Position numbers and translations under genes: made by a program
Origin: Erysipelotrichaceae bacterium OPF54
Lineage (GTDB): Bacteria > Bacillota_I > Bacilli_A > Erysipelotrichales > Erysipelotrichaceae
Direction of reading: 5' to 3'
NCBI GenBank assembly: GCA_022834735.1
Contig: BQKD01000001.1
Coordinates: forward strand, 2,147,659 to 2,211,658
Length of the DNA: 64,000 bases
Shown: one piece after another, positions 17,353 to 26,783 of the stretch
Numbering within the stretch: the stretch's first letter is position 1
Layout of the letters: the number at the start of each line of letters is the position of its first letter
The notes under the pieces: generated by a model
What the model was told of the DNA's origin: nothing
Seen by the model: only the letters and a program-made list of their open reading frames with translations
The model's database searches: none

Positions 17353-18054
17353 TCAATCCATACGCATCATCCGGTAGCCCACGCCAATATGGGTCTGGAT
17401 ATACTGTTCGCAGCCCGGACCCGGCTCGAGCTTTTTGCGCAGCGTCGCCATAAAGACACGCAGCGAAGCCACATCATTATCCCAGCTGCGCCCCCAGATC
17501 TGCTGCGTGATATACGTGTGGGTCAGCACCTTGCCCGCATTTCTGGAAAGCAGGCACAGCAGCTTGTATTCGATCGGAGTCAGGTGCAGCTCGATGCCAT
17601 CCACATAGACACATCCTGACGCATAATCCACCTTGAGCCGTCCGTTCACGAATACCGGGCTGGAAGCCGGCATTCCGCCGCTCATAAAAGCCAGCCTTCT
17701 TCTTGTCGCGCGCAGCCTGGCCAGCAGTTCCTCGACAGAAAACGGTTTGGTCAGATAGTCGTCGGCCCCGGCATCCAGCGCTTCGATCTTGTCCATGTCC
17801 TCGCTGCGCGCACTGATCACGATGATCGGCAGATTGGACCAGGAACGGATCGTTTCGATCACTTCCACCCCGTCGATATCAGGCAGCCCGAGATCAAGAA
17901 GCACGAAATCCGGGTTATGCGAAGAGGCTTCAATGATCGCCTCTTTTCCGCTAGATGCGCTCACATAGCGGTATTCATTTGTTTTTAATGTTGTCGTGAT
18001 CAGATTGCGCACAGGCACATCATCCTCCACGACAAGGATCAAAGGTTTATTCAT
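17353..18054 (-). CDS. kdpE: KdpE, potassium-responsive response regulator
   Basis: 233 residues, OmpR/PhoB type. The receiver domain has acidic VVEDD, phospho-acceptor Asp in PDFVLLDLGLPDIDGVE and Lys in YLTKPF. The C-terminal winged-helix DNA-binding domain has HLTPIEYKLLCLLSRNAGKV and VASLRVFMATLRKKLE. The ATG at 18054 overlaps the kdpD stop by 8 bp (ATGAATAA). It is phosphorylated by KdpD and activates the kdp operon at low K+ in characterised systems. Here it is the last gene of kdpFABCDE, on the same transcript. Confidence 0.95.
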   Translation of the reverse strand: MNKPLILVVEDDVPVRNLITTTLKTNEYRYVSASSGKEAIIEASSHNPDFVLLDLGLPDIDGVEVIETIRSWSNLPIIVISARSEDMDKIEALDAGADDYLTKPFSVEELLARLRATRRRLAFMSGGMPASSPVFVNGRLKVDYASGCVYVDGIELHLTPIEYKLLCLLSRNAGKVLTHTYITQQIWGRSWDNDVASLRVFMATLRKKLEPGPGCEQYIQTHIGVGYRMMRMD

Positions 18055-20746
18055 GCAGCTGTACCTCCCCTGCCGGCAATGTAAATGTAAAAACGGTCCC
18101 TTGCGGTTCGCGGTCGGCCACCGTGATCGTTCCGTCGTGGGCCTCCACGATCGAGCGGCACAGCGAAAGACCAAGACCAAGGCTTCTCTGGCTGTCCGCC
18201 GCCTTCCCCCCGTTACAGTAAAACATATCGAAAACGTGTTCTTTCTGTTCATCCGGAATGCCCGGACCGTCATCCGCGACCGAAACGACGACCTGATGGT
18301 TTTTCGGGTCAGGCCGCGAAGAGATTTCGATCACCGAGCCTGGCGGCGTGTATTTGATCGCGTTCTCGATCAGATTGACAAGGACCTGTATGATCAGTCT
18401 GGCATCAGCGTCGACAAGAAGCAGATCCTGCGAAACCGCCTGGCGGATCGTGTGGTGGCGGCAGCGCCTGCTTTCATGCTGCACCGCTTCCGCAACGATC
18501 TCATCCATGACGTGCACGCAGCGCGACATCTGCACCTTTCCTTCGCCGATCCGTGTGATCGCGAGCAGATTTTCCACCAGATCGATCAGCCATATGGAAT
18601 CGTCATAGATATCCGAAAAAGTCTGCTCTCTCATTGTCTCATCCATCTTCCGGTAACTGGAAAGCAGATTGTCCGCGTTTCCTGAAATGGCAGTCAGCGG
18701 CGTGCGCAGATCGTGGGAGATCATCCGGAGAAGATCGGCCCGGAGCCGCTCGTTTTCCGCCTGTACGGCCGCCTCCTCCTTTTCCCGGGCATTTTTGATG
18801 TTTTCCAGCGCGAGAGCGCATTCGCCAAGGATCGAAAGCACGATACTGTTTTCAAAACAGTCAAGAGGCGTTTCATCCATCGCGATCCCTACGACACCAT
18901 CCACGTGCTGATCGATGCGGATCGCCAGATAAAGGCAGCAGGCATTCGATAAGGTATCGGTCGTCGCCCCGGCATGCTTGTTGTTGCGGAACACCCAGAA
19001 AGCCACCGCTTTTTCATTTTCGGACACGAGATTTTTCTTTTCGCTTTGCGCACACCGGTAGATCGTGCCCCTCTTCAGCTCGTTTTTATCGGCCAGGTAC
19101 ACAACGATATCCCTGTTGAGCAGCTTCACGAGCTGTCCGGCCGTCGCGTCGGCGATTGCCTGTTCCCGGGTTTCCTTCTGAAGAAGCTGATTGGTTTCGA
19201 ACAGGATCTTCGTACGGTATGCCGCACGGGCAGACTGGCGGGCGTTGTTCTTGAGCCGGGAAGCCAGCGAATCGGTCAGCAGCGCAACAAGGAACATGAT
19301 CGCGAACGTGACAATATAATTCGGGTCGCTGAACCGGAACGTGAAACGCGGTTCCGTAAAGAAAAAGACGAATACGAGCACGCTGACCAGCGAAGCCGCC
19401 GCTCCGCAGAAACGGCTTGTCGTCACGATCGAAATGACCAGCACGCCCAGAATATAGACAGCGACGATATTCGCTTCGGAAAATCCCATCGAGAAAAAGA
19501 CATAGCCGATCACGGTGCAGATGGCCAGGGCCAGGATGCTGCGGCTCATATCATGAAGCAGATGCGGCGTCATCGTGAACTTTTTCGTACACCGGCAGCT
19601 CTTCATTCCGGCATTCGAATCCGGGATCACATGAATATCGATATGCGGAGCGCACGCAATGAGCTGGTCGGTCAATGCCGGCTTGCCAAACAGCCGGTTC
19701 CTGGTGGCCGCACTGCGCCCGATCACGATCTTGGATACGCCGGAAAGCGTGGCGAATTCCGCGATCTGCTGCGCGATATCTTCGCCGTATACGGTCTCGA
19801 CACAGGCTCCGAGCTGCCCGGCAAGCCGGATATTGCTGCGAAGCCGGTTCCTGTCGTCGGCTCCCATCGCGTCTGCTGCCGTGCTCTCCACAAAAAGAGC
19901 CGTAAAACCGGAGCGGAACGCCTGGGCCATCCGGGCCGCGGTACGGATGATCTTTGCGTTGGAAGGCGAAGAGGAAAGACAGACAAGAATATGCTCGTCG
20001 GTATGGTACTCTTTCCGGCTCTGTAGGCGGGCAGTTTCCATGCGCAGGTTCACCCGGTCGGCACAGCGCCGCAGGGCGATCTCGCGCAGAGCGGTCAGGT
20101 TTTCGTTCGTGAAAAAGTGGAGGGCAGCCCTTTCGGCCTGTTCTTTGCGGTAAATATTTCCTGCTTCCATCCGCTCGAGCAGCTCAGCCGGCTCAATATC
20201 CACAAGCTCTACGTGATCGGCCTGATCAAACACGGAGTCGGGGATCCTTTCCTGCATCTGGATGCCGGTGATCGAAGCGACCATATCGTTCAGGCTCTCG
20301 ATATGCTGCACGTTGACGGTCGTGTACACGTCGATCCCGGCCTTGAGCAGCTCCTGCACATCCTGATGCCGTTTCATGTGCCGGCTGCCAGGCGCGTTGG
20401 TGTGCGCGAGCTCATCGACAAGGATGAGCTGGGGCCTGCGTCTGAGCGCCTGATCGATATCGAATTCTGAAAGGGTCATGTTCTGATAGGATACTTTTTT
20501 TACCGCGATCTGTTCGAGCCCGCTCATCAGAGCTGCGGTCTGAGGACGGGCATGCGGCTCGATGTATCCGGCCACTACATCGACGCCGCGTCTGCATGCC
20601 TGGTGGGCTGCCTGCAGCATCGCAAACGTTTTTCCTGTCCCGGCTGCGTAGCCGAAAAATATTTTCAGCTTTCCAAAGCTCTTCCTTCTATCCTCTTTCC
20701 GGATCGCTTCCAGAAGCTGATCCGGATCGTGTCTTGGCATTTCCAT
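18047..20746 (-). CDS. kdpD: KdpD, sensor histidine kinase for K+ limitation
   Basis: 899 residues, full length. The N-terminal KdpD domain has Walker-type FFGYAAGTGKTFAMLQAA and LVDELAHTNAPGSRH. A universal-stress-protein-like domain follows (around residues 250-370), then four closely spaced membrane helices (about 400-500), a GAF-like region, the HisKA domain with phospho-His in RMISHDLRTPLTAISGN, and the ATPase N, G1 and G2 boxes (VNLIENAIKYTP, ADDGPGIP, SLGLGLSLCRS). AGGAGG precedes the ATG. Because the complete sensor domain is present, this is not a truncated Firmicute KdpD. Confidence 0.96.
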   Translation of the reverse strand: MEMPRHDPDQLLEAIRKEDRRKSFGKLKIFFGYAAGTGKTFAMLQAAHQACRRGVDVVAGYIEPHARPQTAALMSGLEQIAVKKVSYQNMTLSEFDIDQALRRRPQLILVDELAHTNAPGSRHMKRHQDVQELLKAGIDVYTTVNVQHIESLNDMVASITGIQMQERIPDSVFDQADHVELVDIEPAELLERMEAGNIYRKEQAERAALHFFTNENLTALREIALRRCADRVNLRMETARLQSRKEYHTDEHILVCLSSSPSNAKIIRTAARMAQAFRSGFTALFVESTAADAMGADDRNRLRSNIRLAGQLGACVETVYGEDIAQQIAEFATLSGVSKIVIGRSAATRNRLFGKPALTDQLIACAPHIDIHVIPDSNAGMKSCRCTKKFTMTPHLLHDMSRSILALAICTVIGYVFFSMGFSEANIVAVYILGVLVISIVTTSRFCGAAASLVSVLVFVFFFTEPRFTFRFSDPNYIVTFAIMFLVALLTDSLASRLKNNARQSARAAYRTKILFETNQLLQKETREQAIADATAGQLVKLLNRDIVVYLADKNELKRGTIYRCAQSEKKNLVSENEKAVAFWVFRNNKHAGATTDTLSNACCLYLAIRIDQHVDGVVGIAMDETPLDCFENSIVLSILGECALALENIKNAREKEEAAVQAENERLRADLLRMISHDLRTPLTAISGNADNLLSSYRKMDETMREQTFSDIYDDSIWLIDLVENLLAITRIGEGKVQMSRCVHVMDEIVAEAVQHESRRCRHHTIRQAVSQDLLLVDADARLIIQVLVNLIENAIKYTPPGSVIEISSRPDPKNHQVVVSVADDGPGIPDEQKEHVFDMFYCNGGKAADSQRSLGLGLSLCRSIVEAHDGTITVADREPQGTVFTFTLPAGEVQLHE

Positions 20747-20809
20747 CCGTTCTCCTCCTGATCCAGCATTTTATCACAGCTTTTTCGCCAGCACCTACGC
20801 TGTTGATCC

Positions 20810-21415
20810 TTATTTCAGGATCCCGTCAAGCATCAGGTTTACCTTGAGGACGTTCACGCTCTTTTCGCCGAAGATCCCGAACAGCTTTCCGCTCGTGCAT
20901 TTGTCGATGATGTCTTCCACTTCCTGTTCGCTTCGACTGGCTGCCCTGGCGATCCGGGCGACCTGATATCGGGCGGCAGCCGGGGATATGTGCGGATCCA
21001 GGCCGCTTCCCGAACAGGTGACCAGATCGACCGGGATCGGGGTGCCGGCCATTTCGGGATCTGCCTGCTGCAGCTTTTCGATCCTTTGCGCGACCAGCGT
21101 TTCATACTCCTTGCCTGCCGGCGACAAATTGGACGGATAGGCGTACATCACGGCGTTCTGGTCCTGATCGCGAAATGTGCTCACATCAATGTTCATGATA
21201 CGTCCCCACATATGGGAATCATCCGTATACTGCTGGCCGAGCAGCGCGCTTCCGTACTCCTTGCCGTCCACGACAATGATCTGTCCGTTTGCCTGCTGCC
21301 CAAACAGCACCTGGGCACATATGGTCACGATGCCCGTATAGATCAGCCCGCACACAACGGTAAAAATCAAAAACATGGTCACCGCTTTTGGCACGATGCC
21401 TTTGCATTCTTTCAT
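20810..21415 (-). CDS. kdpC: KdpC, K+-transporting ATPase subunit C
   Basis: 201 residues from the ATG at 21415 (GGAGG nine bases upstream). One N-terminal membrane helix (VTMFLIFTVVCGLIYTGIVT) is followed by the conserved FGQQANGQIIVVDGKEYGSA, LVTCSGSGLDPHISPAAA and Q-ARIA features. It stabilises the KdpFABC complex. There is no long gap to kdpB, and 63 bp separate it from kdpD. Confidence 0.95.
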   Translation of the reverse strand: MKECKGIVPKAVTMFLIFTVVCGLIYTGIVTICAQVLFGQQANGQIIVVDGKEYGSALLGQQYTDDSHMWGRIMNIDVSTFRDQDQNAVMYAYPSNLSPAGKEYETLVAQRIEKLQQADPEMAGTPIPVDLVTCSGSGLDPHISPAAARYQVARIARAASRSEQEVEDIIDKCTSGKLFGIFGEKSVNVLKVNLMLDGILK

Positions 21416-21435
21416 TTCGTTATCCTCCAGTTCCT

Positions 21436-23505
21436 TTATACAAGATGACATGCGACAAGAAGCATGTCGATCAGCTTCACAAAAACAAACGGGGCGATCA
21501 GACCGCCCAGACCGAAGATGAGCAGATTTCTCGACAGCAGCCTGCCCGCCGGCACTTCGCGGTATCGGACTCCCTTCAGCGCAAGAGGGATCAGCGCGAT
21601 GATGATCAGCGCGTTGTACAGGATCGCGGAAAGGACGGCGCTTTGCGGCGAATGCAGGCCCATGATGTTGAGCGCAGCCAGCTCGGGATACAGCGTGACG
21701 AACAGCGCCGGAATGATCGCAAAGTACTTTGCCACATCGTTTGCGATCGAGAAAGTGGTCAGGCTGCCGCGTGTCATCAGCAGCTGCTTGCCGATCTGAA
21801 CGATTTCGATCAGCTTTGTGGGCGAAGAATCGAGATCGACCATATTGCCCGCTTCCTTGGCCGCCTGCGTTCCGCTGTTCATTGCAACCGCTACATCAGC
21901 CTGGGCCAGGGCGGGCGCGTCGTTGGTCCCGTCGCCGGTCATGGCGACCAGGTGTCCTTTTGCCTGAAATTCGCGGATCATGGCCAGCTTGCCTTCCGGG
22001 GTCGCTTCAGCGAGAAAATCGTCGACACCGGCTTCGGCGGCGATCGCGGCGGCGGTGATCGGATTGTCTCCGGTGATCATGATCGTCTTGATCCCCATTT
22101 TTCTCAGGTCCGCAAATTTCTCCCTGACCCCCTGCTTGATGATGTCTTTTAAATAGATCACGCCCAGGATCGTGCGGTTTTTTGCGACGACCAGCGGTGT
22201 CCCTCCCTGCGCTGCCACAGATTTCACGGCACGGCTGCATTCGTCCGAATACGCTTTGCCGGCCTGCAGCACATAACTGCGGATCGTGTCGGCCGCGCCT
22301 TTTCGGATCTCGTTTCCCTCATAGTCGACGCCGCTCATCCGGGTCATGGCACTGAAAGGAATGAAATGCATTTCCTTGTCTTCCAGGTCGTTCGTGCTTC
22401 CTTTCAACTGTTTTTCGGCCAGGGCCACGATGCTTCGGCCTTCCGGTGTCTCGTCGGCCAGCGAGGAAAGCAGAGCAGATTCAGCCAGTTCCTCGATGCT
22501 CGTTTTTCCGACCGGGATGAATTCATAAGCCTGGCGGTTGCCAAGGGTGATGGTGCCGGTCTTGTCGAGCATGAGGATGTCCACATCGCCGGCTGCTTCG
22601 ATGGCCCGTCCGCTCATAGCGAGCACATTGGCCTGATTGAGGCGCGACATGCCGGCAATGCCGATGGCTGACAGCAGCGCGCCGATCGTGGTAGGTGCCA
22701 GGCAGACGAGCAGCGCGATCAGTGTCGTAAGCGATGTCGGGTTCGCGGTTCCGGCCATTTCGGCCGAAAAGGTCGAATACGCATACAGGGCCATCGTCAC
22801 GAGAATAAAGATGATGGACAGGGCGATCAGGAAGATCTGGAGCGCGATCTCATTGGGGGTCTTCTTGCGTGCAGCCCCTTCGACCATGGCGATCATTTTG
22901 TCCAGGAAGCTTTCGCCGGCTTCATTGGTGACCTGAACAACGATCCAGTCGGATAAAACGGTCGTTCCGCCGGTCACGGCGCTGCGGTCACCTCCTGCTT
23001 CGCGGATCACGGGGGCGGATTCGCCGGTAATGGCGCTCTCGTCGACGGAGGCGGCGCCTTCTACCACTTCGCCGTCGGCCGGGATCTGTTCTCCGGCACG
23101 CACAATCACATAGTCTCCTTTTTTCAAGGTGCTGGACGAAACGACGACGATATCGTCATGATCGGCAAGGGTGACAAGCTTGCTGGCGTCTACATCCTTG
23201 CGGGAGGCGCGCAGCGAATCGGCCTGCGCTTTTCCTCGTCCTTCTGCGATGGCTTCGGCAAAATTGGCGAACAGGACGGTGAACCATAAAATGACGGCGA
23301 CGGCCAGGGTATAGCTGCCCGATGCATCTTTGATGCCGAACAAGGATACGATCCATAAAATAGCGGTCAGGATGGCCGACACATAAACCAGGAACATGAC
23401 CGGATTTTCTTTCTGTGTTTTCGGGTCAAGTTTTCTGAAGGAATCTTTCACGGCTCTGCAAAGCATCTTCTTGTCAGCGAAAACGCTTTTCTTTTTTTCA
23501 TGCAT
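21436..23505 (-). CDS. kdpB: KdpB, P-type ATPase catalytic subunit
   Basis: 689 residues, with the P-type motifs TGESAPV, the phosphorylation site [12 protein letters not shown], the nucleotide-binding region, [12 protein letters not shown], and the hinge [21 protein letters not shown] Ser in TGESAP-type context typical of KdpB is present ([16 protein letters not shown]). It hydrolyses ATP to drive K+ import through KdpA. The start at 23505 sits 14 bp after the kdpA stop. Confidence 0.96.
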   Translation of the reverse strand: MHEKKKSVFADKKMLCRAVKDSFRKLDPKTQKENPVMFLVYVSAILTAILWIVSLFGIKDASGSYTLAVAVILWFTVLFANFAEAIAEGRGKAQADSLRASRKDVDASKLVTLADHDDIVVVSSSTLKKGDYVIVRAGEQIPADGEVVEGAASVDESAITGESAPVIREAGGDRSAVTGGTTVLSDWIVVQVTNEAGESFLDKMIAMVEGAARKKTPNEIALQIFLIALSIIFILVTMALYAYSTFSAEMAGTANPTSLTTLIALLVCLAPTTIGALLSAIGIAGMSRLNQANVLAMSGRAIEAAGDVDILMLDKTGTITLGNRQAYEFIPVGKTSIEELAESALLSSLADETPEGRSIVALAEKQLKGSTNDLEDKEMHFIPFSAMTRMSGVDYEGNEIRKGAADTIRSYVLQAGKAYSDECSRAVKSVAAQGGTPLVVAKNRTILGVIYLKDIIKQGVREKFADLRKMGIKTIMITGDNPITAAAIAAEAGVDDFLAEATPEGKLAMIREFQAKGHLVAMTGDGTNDAPALAQADVAVAMNSGTQAAKEAGNMVDLDSSPTKLIEIVQIGKQLLMTRGSLTTFSIANDVAKYFAIIPALFVTLYPELAALNIMGLHSPQSAVLSAILYNALIIIALIPLALKGVRYREVPAGRLLSRNLLIFGLGGLIAPFVFVKLIDMLLVACHLV

Positions 23506-23519
23506 ATTTCATGCCTCCT

Positions 23520-25334
23520 TTATGCGATGCTGGCAAACTGTTCGGCGAGCGGTCCGAGGGCCAGGGCGGGAAAAAAGCTCAGGGCGCCGATGAGCAGCAC
23601 GATCAATATGAGCAAAAATACGAACATCGTATTGGTCGTGGACAAGGTGCCGGCTGTCGCGGCCAGCTTCTTTTTCTGAACGAGGCTGCCGGCAATGGCC
23701 AGCGTAGCCACGATCGGGACAAAGCGTGCGAACAGGATGACCAGGCCGATGCTGACATTCAGGAATACTGTGTCGGCCTGAAAGCCGGCAAAGGCGGACC
23801 CGTTGTTCGCGCCGGCTGAGCTGTACGCGTACAGCACTTCGGAAAAGCCGTGCGGGCCGGTGCTGTTCAGGCTGTCCATGACGGACGGGACCATGACGGC
23901 GATCCCGCTGCCGGCCAGGATGGCGACCGGGGTGGCCAGGCATACAAGGACTGCCCACTTCATTTCGGACGGCTCGATCTTTTTTCCGAGAAATTCGGGG
24001 GTGCGGCCGACCATGAGCCCGGCAATGAACACGGTGAGCAGCGCGAAGGCGAGCATTCCGTAAAGGCCGGTCCCTGCGCCGCCGAAGATCACTTCGCCAA
24101 GTTCCATGAGGATCATGGCGACCATGCCGCCTAACGGGGTGTAGCTGTCATGCATCGAGTTGACCGATCCGTTGGAAGCGGCTGTCGTAAAGGCGGCCCA
24201 TGCAGAAGACGATACGATCCCGAAGCGGGTCTCCTTGCCTTCCATGTTGCCTCCGGCCTGTTCGTTGTCGGACAGGTCCACGATCTGGTCCTGGGCAAGC
24301 TGCGGGGTGCCGGCCTGTTCGCTGGCGCCGATGCATGCCAGGGCCACGACAAGACATGTAAACATGGCGGCAAAGATGGCGATGCCCTGTTTTTTGTTTT
24401 TGACGGCCGATCCGAAGGTGAAGCACAGGGCGGCCGGGATCAGCAGGATGGAGAGCATTTCGATCAGGTTTGTCCACGCGTTCGGGTTTTCGAGCGGATG
24501 GGCTGAATTGACGCCTGTAAATCCGCCTCCGTTGGTTCCTGTCTGTTTGATGGCGATCTGGCTGGCGCCCGGGCCCATCGGCACATACTGTTCGGTTATG
24601 ATCTGCGCGTCGGGTACAACATGACCGTCCACTGTCACGGTGCCGCTTTCCTCGTCGATGATGGCGTTTTCGATCATTTCGTTCTGGGCGTTAACGGCGA
24701 TCGGCTCAAGGAGCGGCACGGTCTTTGCTTCCTGAAAGTTCTGGATGACGCCTCCTGCACCAAGCAGCAACGCGACGACCAGATTGAGGGGCAGCAGCAC
24801 CTGAATGATGATCCGGGTCATATCGGCCCAGAAGTTTCCCAGTCCTGTCGAGCGGACTTTGACAAAGCCTCGTATGAGTGCAAACAGCACGGCGATGCCT
24901 GTGGCGGCAGACACGAAATTCTGGACAGTCAGGCCGAGGACCTGGACAAGATAGCTGAGGGTGGATTCGGTGCTGTATGCCTGCCAGTTGGTGTTGGCGA
25001 CATAGCTTGCGGCTGTATTGAATGCCAGATCCCAGGAAACGTTGCCAAAATGCTGCGGGTTGCCTGGCAGCAGGCCCTGCACGAGCTGGAGCACGAACAG
25101 GAAGACGAATCCGATGGCGGAAAAGACGAGCACGCTGGCTGCATATTTTTTCCAGGTCATTTCCTTGTTTGGATCGATGCGCATTATTTTATATACGAGA
25201 TGTTCGCATGGATCGAGCAGGCGGGAAAGAAAGGTCTTCTCTCCATACATCACTTTCTTTATATACTTTCCGAATGGTATGGCGAGCAGGATCAGGATGA
25301 GCAGATAGGCTCCATATTGAATGACAGCATTCAT
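23520..25334 (-). CDS. kdpA: KdpA, K+-binding channel subunit
   Basis: 604 residues from the ATG at 25334, which overlaps the kdpF stop (ATGA). Four selectivity-filter-like segments are visible, including NTAASYVANTNWQAY, IKQTGTNGGGFTGVNSAHP and AYSSAGANNGSAFAG. The external loop before the second filter (around residues 200-250, NAQNEMIENAIIDEESGTVT and following) is longer than in the E. coli protein by roughly 35-40 residues. The protein is otherwise complete. It is part of kdpFABC. Confidence 0.95.
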   Translation of the reverse strand: MNAVIQYGAYLLILILLAIPFGKYIKKVMYGEKTFLSRLLDPCEHLVYKIMRIDPNKEMTWKKYAASVLVFSAIGFVFLFVLQLVQGLLPGNPQHFGNVSWDLAFNTAASYVANTNWQAYSTESTLSYLVQVLGLTVQNFVSAATGIAVLFALIRGFVKVRSTGLGNFWADMTRIIIQVLLPLNLVVALLLGAGGVIQNFQEAKTVPLLEPIAVNAQNEMIENAIIDEESGTVTVDGHVVPDAQIITEQYVPMGPGASQIAIKQTGTNGGGFTGVNSAHPLENPNAWTNLIEMLSILLIPAALCFTFGSAVKNKKQGIAIFAAMFTCLVVALACIGASEQAGTPQLAQDQIVDLSDNEQAGGNMEGKETRFGIVSSSAWAAFTTAASNGSVNSMHDSYTPLGGMVAMILMELGEVIFGGAGTGLYGMLAFALLTVFIAGLMVGRTPEFLGKKIEPSEMKWAVLVCLATPVAILAGSGIAVMVPSVMDSLNSTGPHGFSEVLYAYSSAGANNGSAFAGFQADTVFLNVSIGLVILFARFVPIVATLAIAGSLVQKKKLAATAGTLSTTNTMFVFLLILIVLLIGALSFFPALALGPLAEQFASIA

Positions 25335-25423
25335 TTCTGTGCATCTCCTTTCATCAAAATGTAGACATACCACACGAGCATGGCGATGGCGCAGGCTCCT
25401 GCGGCAGCGATCATGAACTGCAT
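25331..25423 (-). CDS. kdpF: KdpF-like 30-residue membrane peptide
   Basis: The ATG at 25423 after AAAGGAGG encodes 30 residues: a single hydrophobic helix (MIAAAGACAIAMLVWYVYIL) and a short polar tail. Its TGA overlaps the kdpA ATG. Position immediately before kdpA, size and topology are those of KdpF, which stabilises the complex. Sequence conservation in KdpF is weak, so the call rests mainly on context. Confidence 0.8.
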   Translation of the reverse strand: MQFMIAAAGACAIAMLVWYVYILMKGDAQK

Positions 25424-25553
25424 ACAATTTTTCCTCCTTTTTGGAATACCAGCGTAGTTTATATTTTTTTCTCTAAAAACGGCATTAGATATTTTGTCCT
25501 GACATTAAGATTGTGTGAAGATGGAAGAAGGGATCGGGGAAAAGAACGATAAA

Positions 25554-25596
25554 AAAGCGGAAGGATCATGAGTGGGGCCATGAGTGCTTCCGCTTT
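25554..25596 (-). terminator. terminator after the ABC-ATPase remnant
   Basis: AAAGCGGAAG (25554-25563) pairs with CTTCCGCTTT (25587-25596). Read leftward the stem is followed by six T. It keeps transcription of the tRNA/remnant region out of kdp. The 25424-25553 stretch should carry the kdp promoter, but I could not assign -35/-10 boxes. Confidence 0.7.
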
Positions 25597-25609
25597 AATT
25601 GCGACCGGA

Positions 25610-25800
25610 TCATTTTTTGAGACAGATGAGCCGGCTGTTTTCGATCCGCCAGATCTGCTTTGCGATATTGTCGAATTCATCCGAATGACAGATGATCAGG
25701 AATGCTTTTTGATCTTTTTGTGTATCGATATAATGAACGAGATTTTTTATTGTCTGCTGATCGAGATTCATGACCAGATCGTATCATCCAAATCGAAAGA
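25610..25800 (-). pseudogene. C-terminal remnant of an ABC-transporter ATPase
   Basis: The minus strand encodes about 60 residues ending at a TGA at 25610-25612: MNLDQQTIKNLVHYIDTQKD, then AFLIICHSDEFDNIAKQIWR, then ENSRLICLKK. This is the region after Walker B of an ABC ATPase (N-LD D-loop, the switch His in LIICHS, then the C-terminal helix and strand). Everything upstream (Walker A, signature) is absent, and the frame is broken just before MNLD. It lies right after the tRNA-Leu terminator and has no start signal. Confidence 0.65.
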
Positions 25801-25824
25801 TTTTCGAAATAATTTCTTATATAA

Positions 25825-25851
25825 GAAAAAAAACGGAACTTTCGTTCCGTT
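25825..25851 (-). terminator. terminator after tRNA-Leu
   Basis: AACGGAAC and GTTCCGTT with a 4-nt loop; read leftward it is followed by a run of eight T. It lies 12 bp downstream of the tRNA 3' end. Confidence 0.85.
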
Positions 25852-25862
25852 GCTTTTTCAAA

Positions 25863-25947
25863 TGGTGAGGCCGATGCGACTTGAACGCACACGACCGAAG
25901 TCACTACCCCCTCAAAGTAGCGTGTCTGCCGATTCCACCACGGCCTC
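25863..25947 (-). tRNA. tRNA-Leu (anticodon GAG)
   Basis: 85 nt including encoded CCA. The acceptor stem is GAGGCCG/CGGCCTC. The D-arm has the class II pattern TGGTGGAATCGGCAGACAC, the anticodon stem is CTACT/GGTAG with loop TTGAGGG (GAG), a long variable arm with a GACTTCGGTC hairpin follows, and the T-loop is GTTCAAGTC. GAG reads CTC/CTT leucine codons. Confidence 0.95.
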
Positions 25948-26077
25948 ATGTGATTACTCTTAAGAGTATACTGATGGGTGCGTGATTCGTCAAGCACTTT
26001 TTCTCTTTTTTCGTATTTGTAATTTGAAAGATATGGGCAAATAGTTTTTAATAGAGTTTGTAAAAAAGGAGAATTTC

Positions 26078-26731
26078 ATGACAACTCAATCAAAAAAAGA
26101 TCTTTGCTGGTGTCTGTTCTGGCTGGTGCTTTTTTTCGGACTGACATGCGCTTTATGCACGATCGACGTGCAGCCTGCCGGACCGCAGAACAGCACGATC
26201 GGACTGGCCGGCATCAATACAGGATTTCACGCTTTCACCAAAGAAAGTGCCCTGCTCGATAAACTGACCGACATCCCTTTGTATATCGCGTTTGCGGAAT
26301 GCGCGTTTTTCGCTTTTCTGGGACTGTATGAGCTCATCAAAAGAAAGAGCCTGCTCAAGGTTGACCGGTCCATTTATGCGCTCGCCCTTATTTATATCGT
26401 TATGGTCGTGCTGTATTTCGTTTTTGACCATATGGCCATCAATATGCGGCCGGTCCTGATCGACGGAGCGCTCGAACCTTCCTTCCCGTCCACCCATACC
26501 ATGATGACACTGACGATCTATGGTACCGGCATCGTCGCTTTCAGGCAGATCTATAAAAATCAAAAGTCCCTGAATACGATCGTCCTGATCGTCAGCACGG
26601 CACTGATCACCTTTGCGGTGGCGGGCCGTCTGCTGTGCGGCATTCACTGGCTGAGCGATATTGCCGGCGGACTGTTCATCGGCGCCGCCCTGATCATGTT
26701 ATACAAATTTCTCGTCAGTGTATTTCAATAA
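26078..26731 (+). CDS. PAP2-superfamily membrane phosphatase
   Basis: 217 residues, about six membrane helices. The phosphatase motifs are present as variants: MRPVLIDG, PSFPSTHTMM (PSxH-type) and GRLLCGIHWLSDIAGG (xRxxxxxHxxxD with catalytic His and Asp). Such enzymes dephosphorylate lipid phosphates such as undecaprenyl pyrophosphate or phosphatidate, which would fit cell-wall lipid recycling; the actual substrate is unproven. The SD AAAAAGGAG precedes the ATG. It probably begins a rightward unit. Confidence 0.85.
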   Translation: MTTQSKKDLCWCLFWLVLFFGLTCALCTIDVQPAGPQNSTIGLAGINTGFHAFTKESALLDKLTDIPLYIAFAECAFFAFLGLYELIKRKSLLKVDRSIYALALIYIVMVVLYFVFDHMAINMRPVLIDGALEPSFPSTHTMMTLTIYGTGIVAFRQIYKNQKSLNTIVLIVSTALITFAVAGRLLCGIHWLSDIAGGLFIGAALIMLYKFLVSVFQ

Positions 26732-26783
26732 CTTTTCTGTGCGCTAAATGTTATGATTTCCTTAAATAAAGGAGAGTACCATA

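Noticed and set aside
25424-25553. c-di-AMP or potassium riboswitch before kdp
   Set aside because: Looked for ydaO-type or other conserved riboswitch sequence in the leader; nothing recognisable was seen.
25459-25680. 73-codon open frame on the minus strand upstream of kdp
   Set aside because: It overlaps a terminator and the ABC-ATPase remnant in another frame and has no SD; the remnant reading explains the sequence better.
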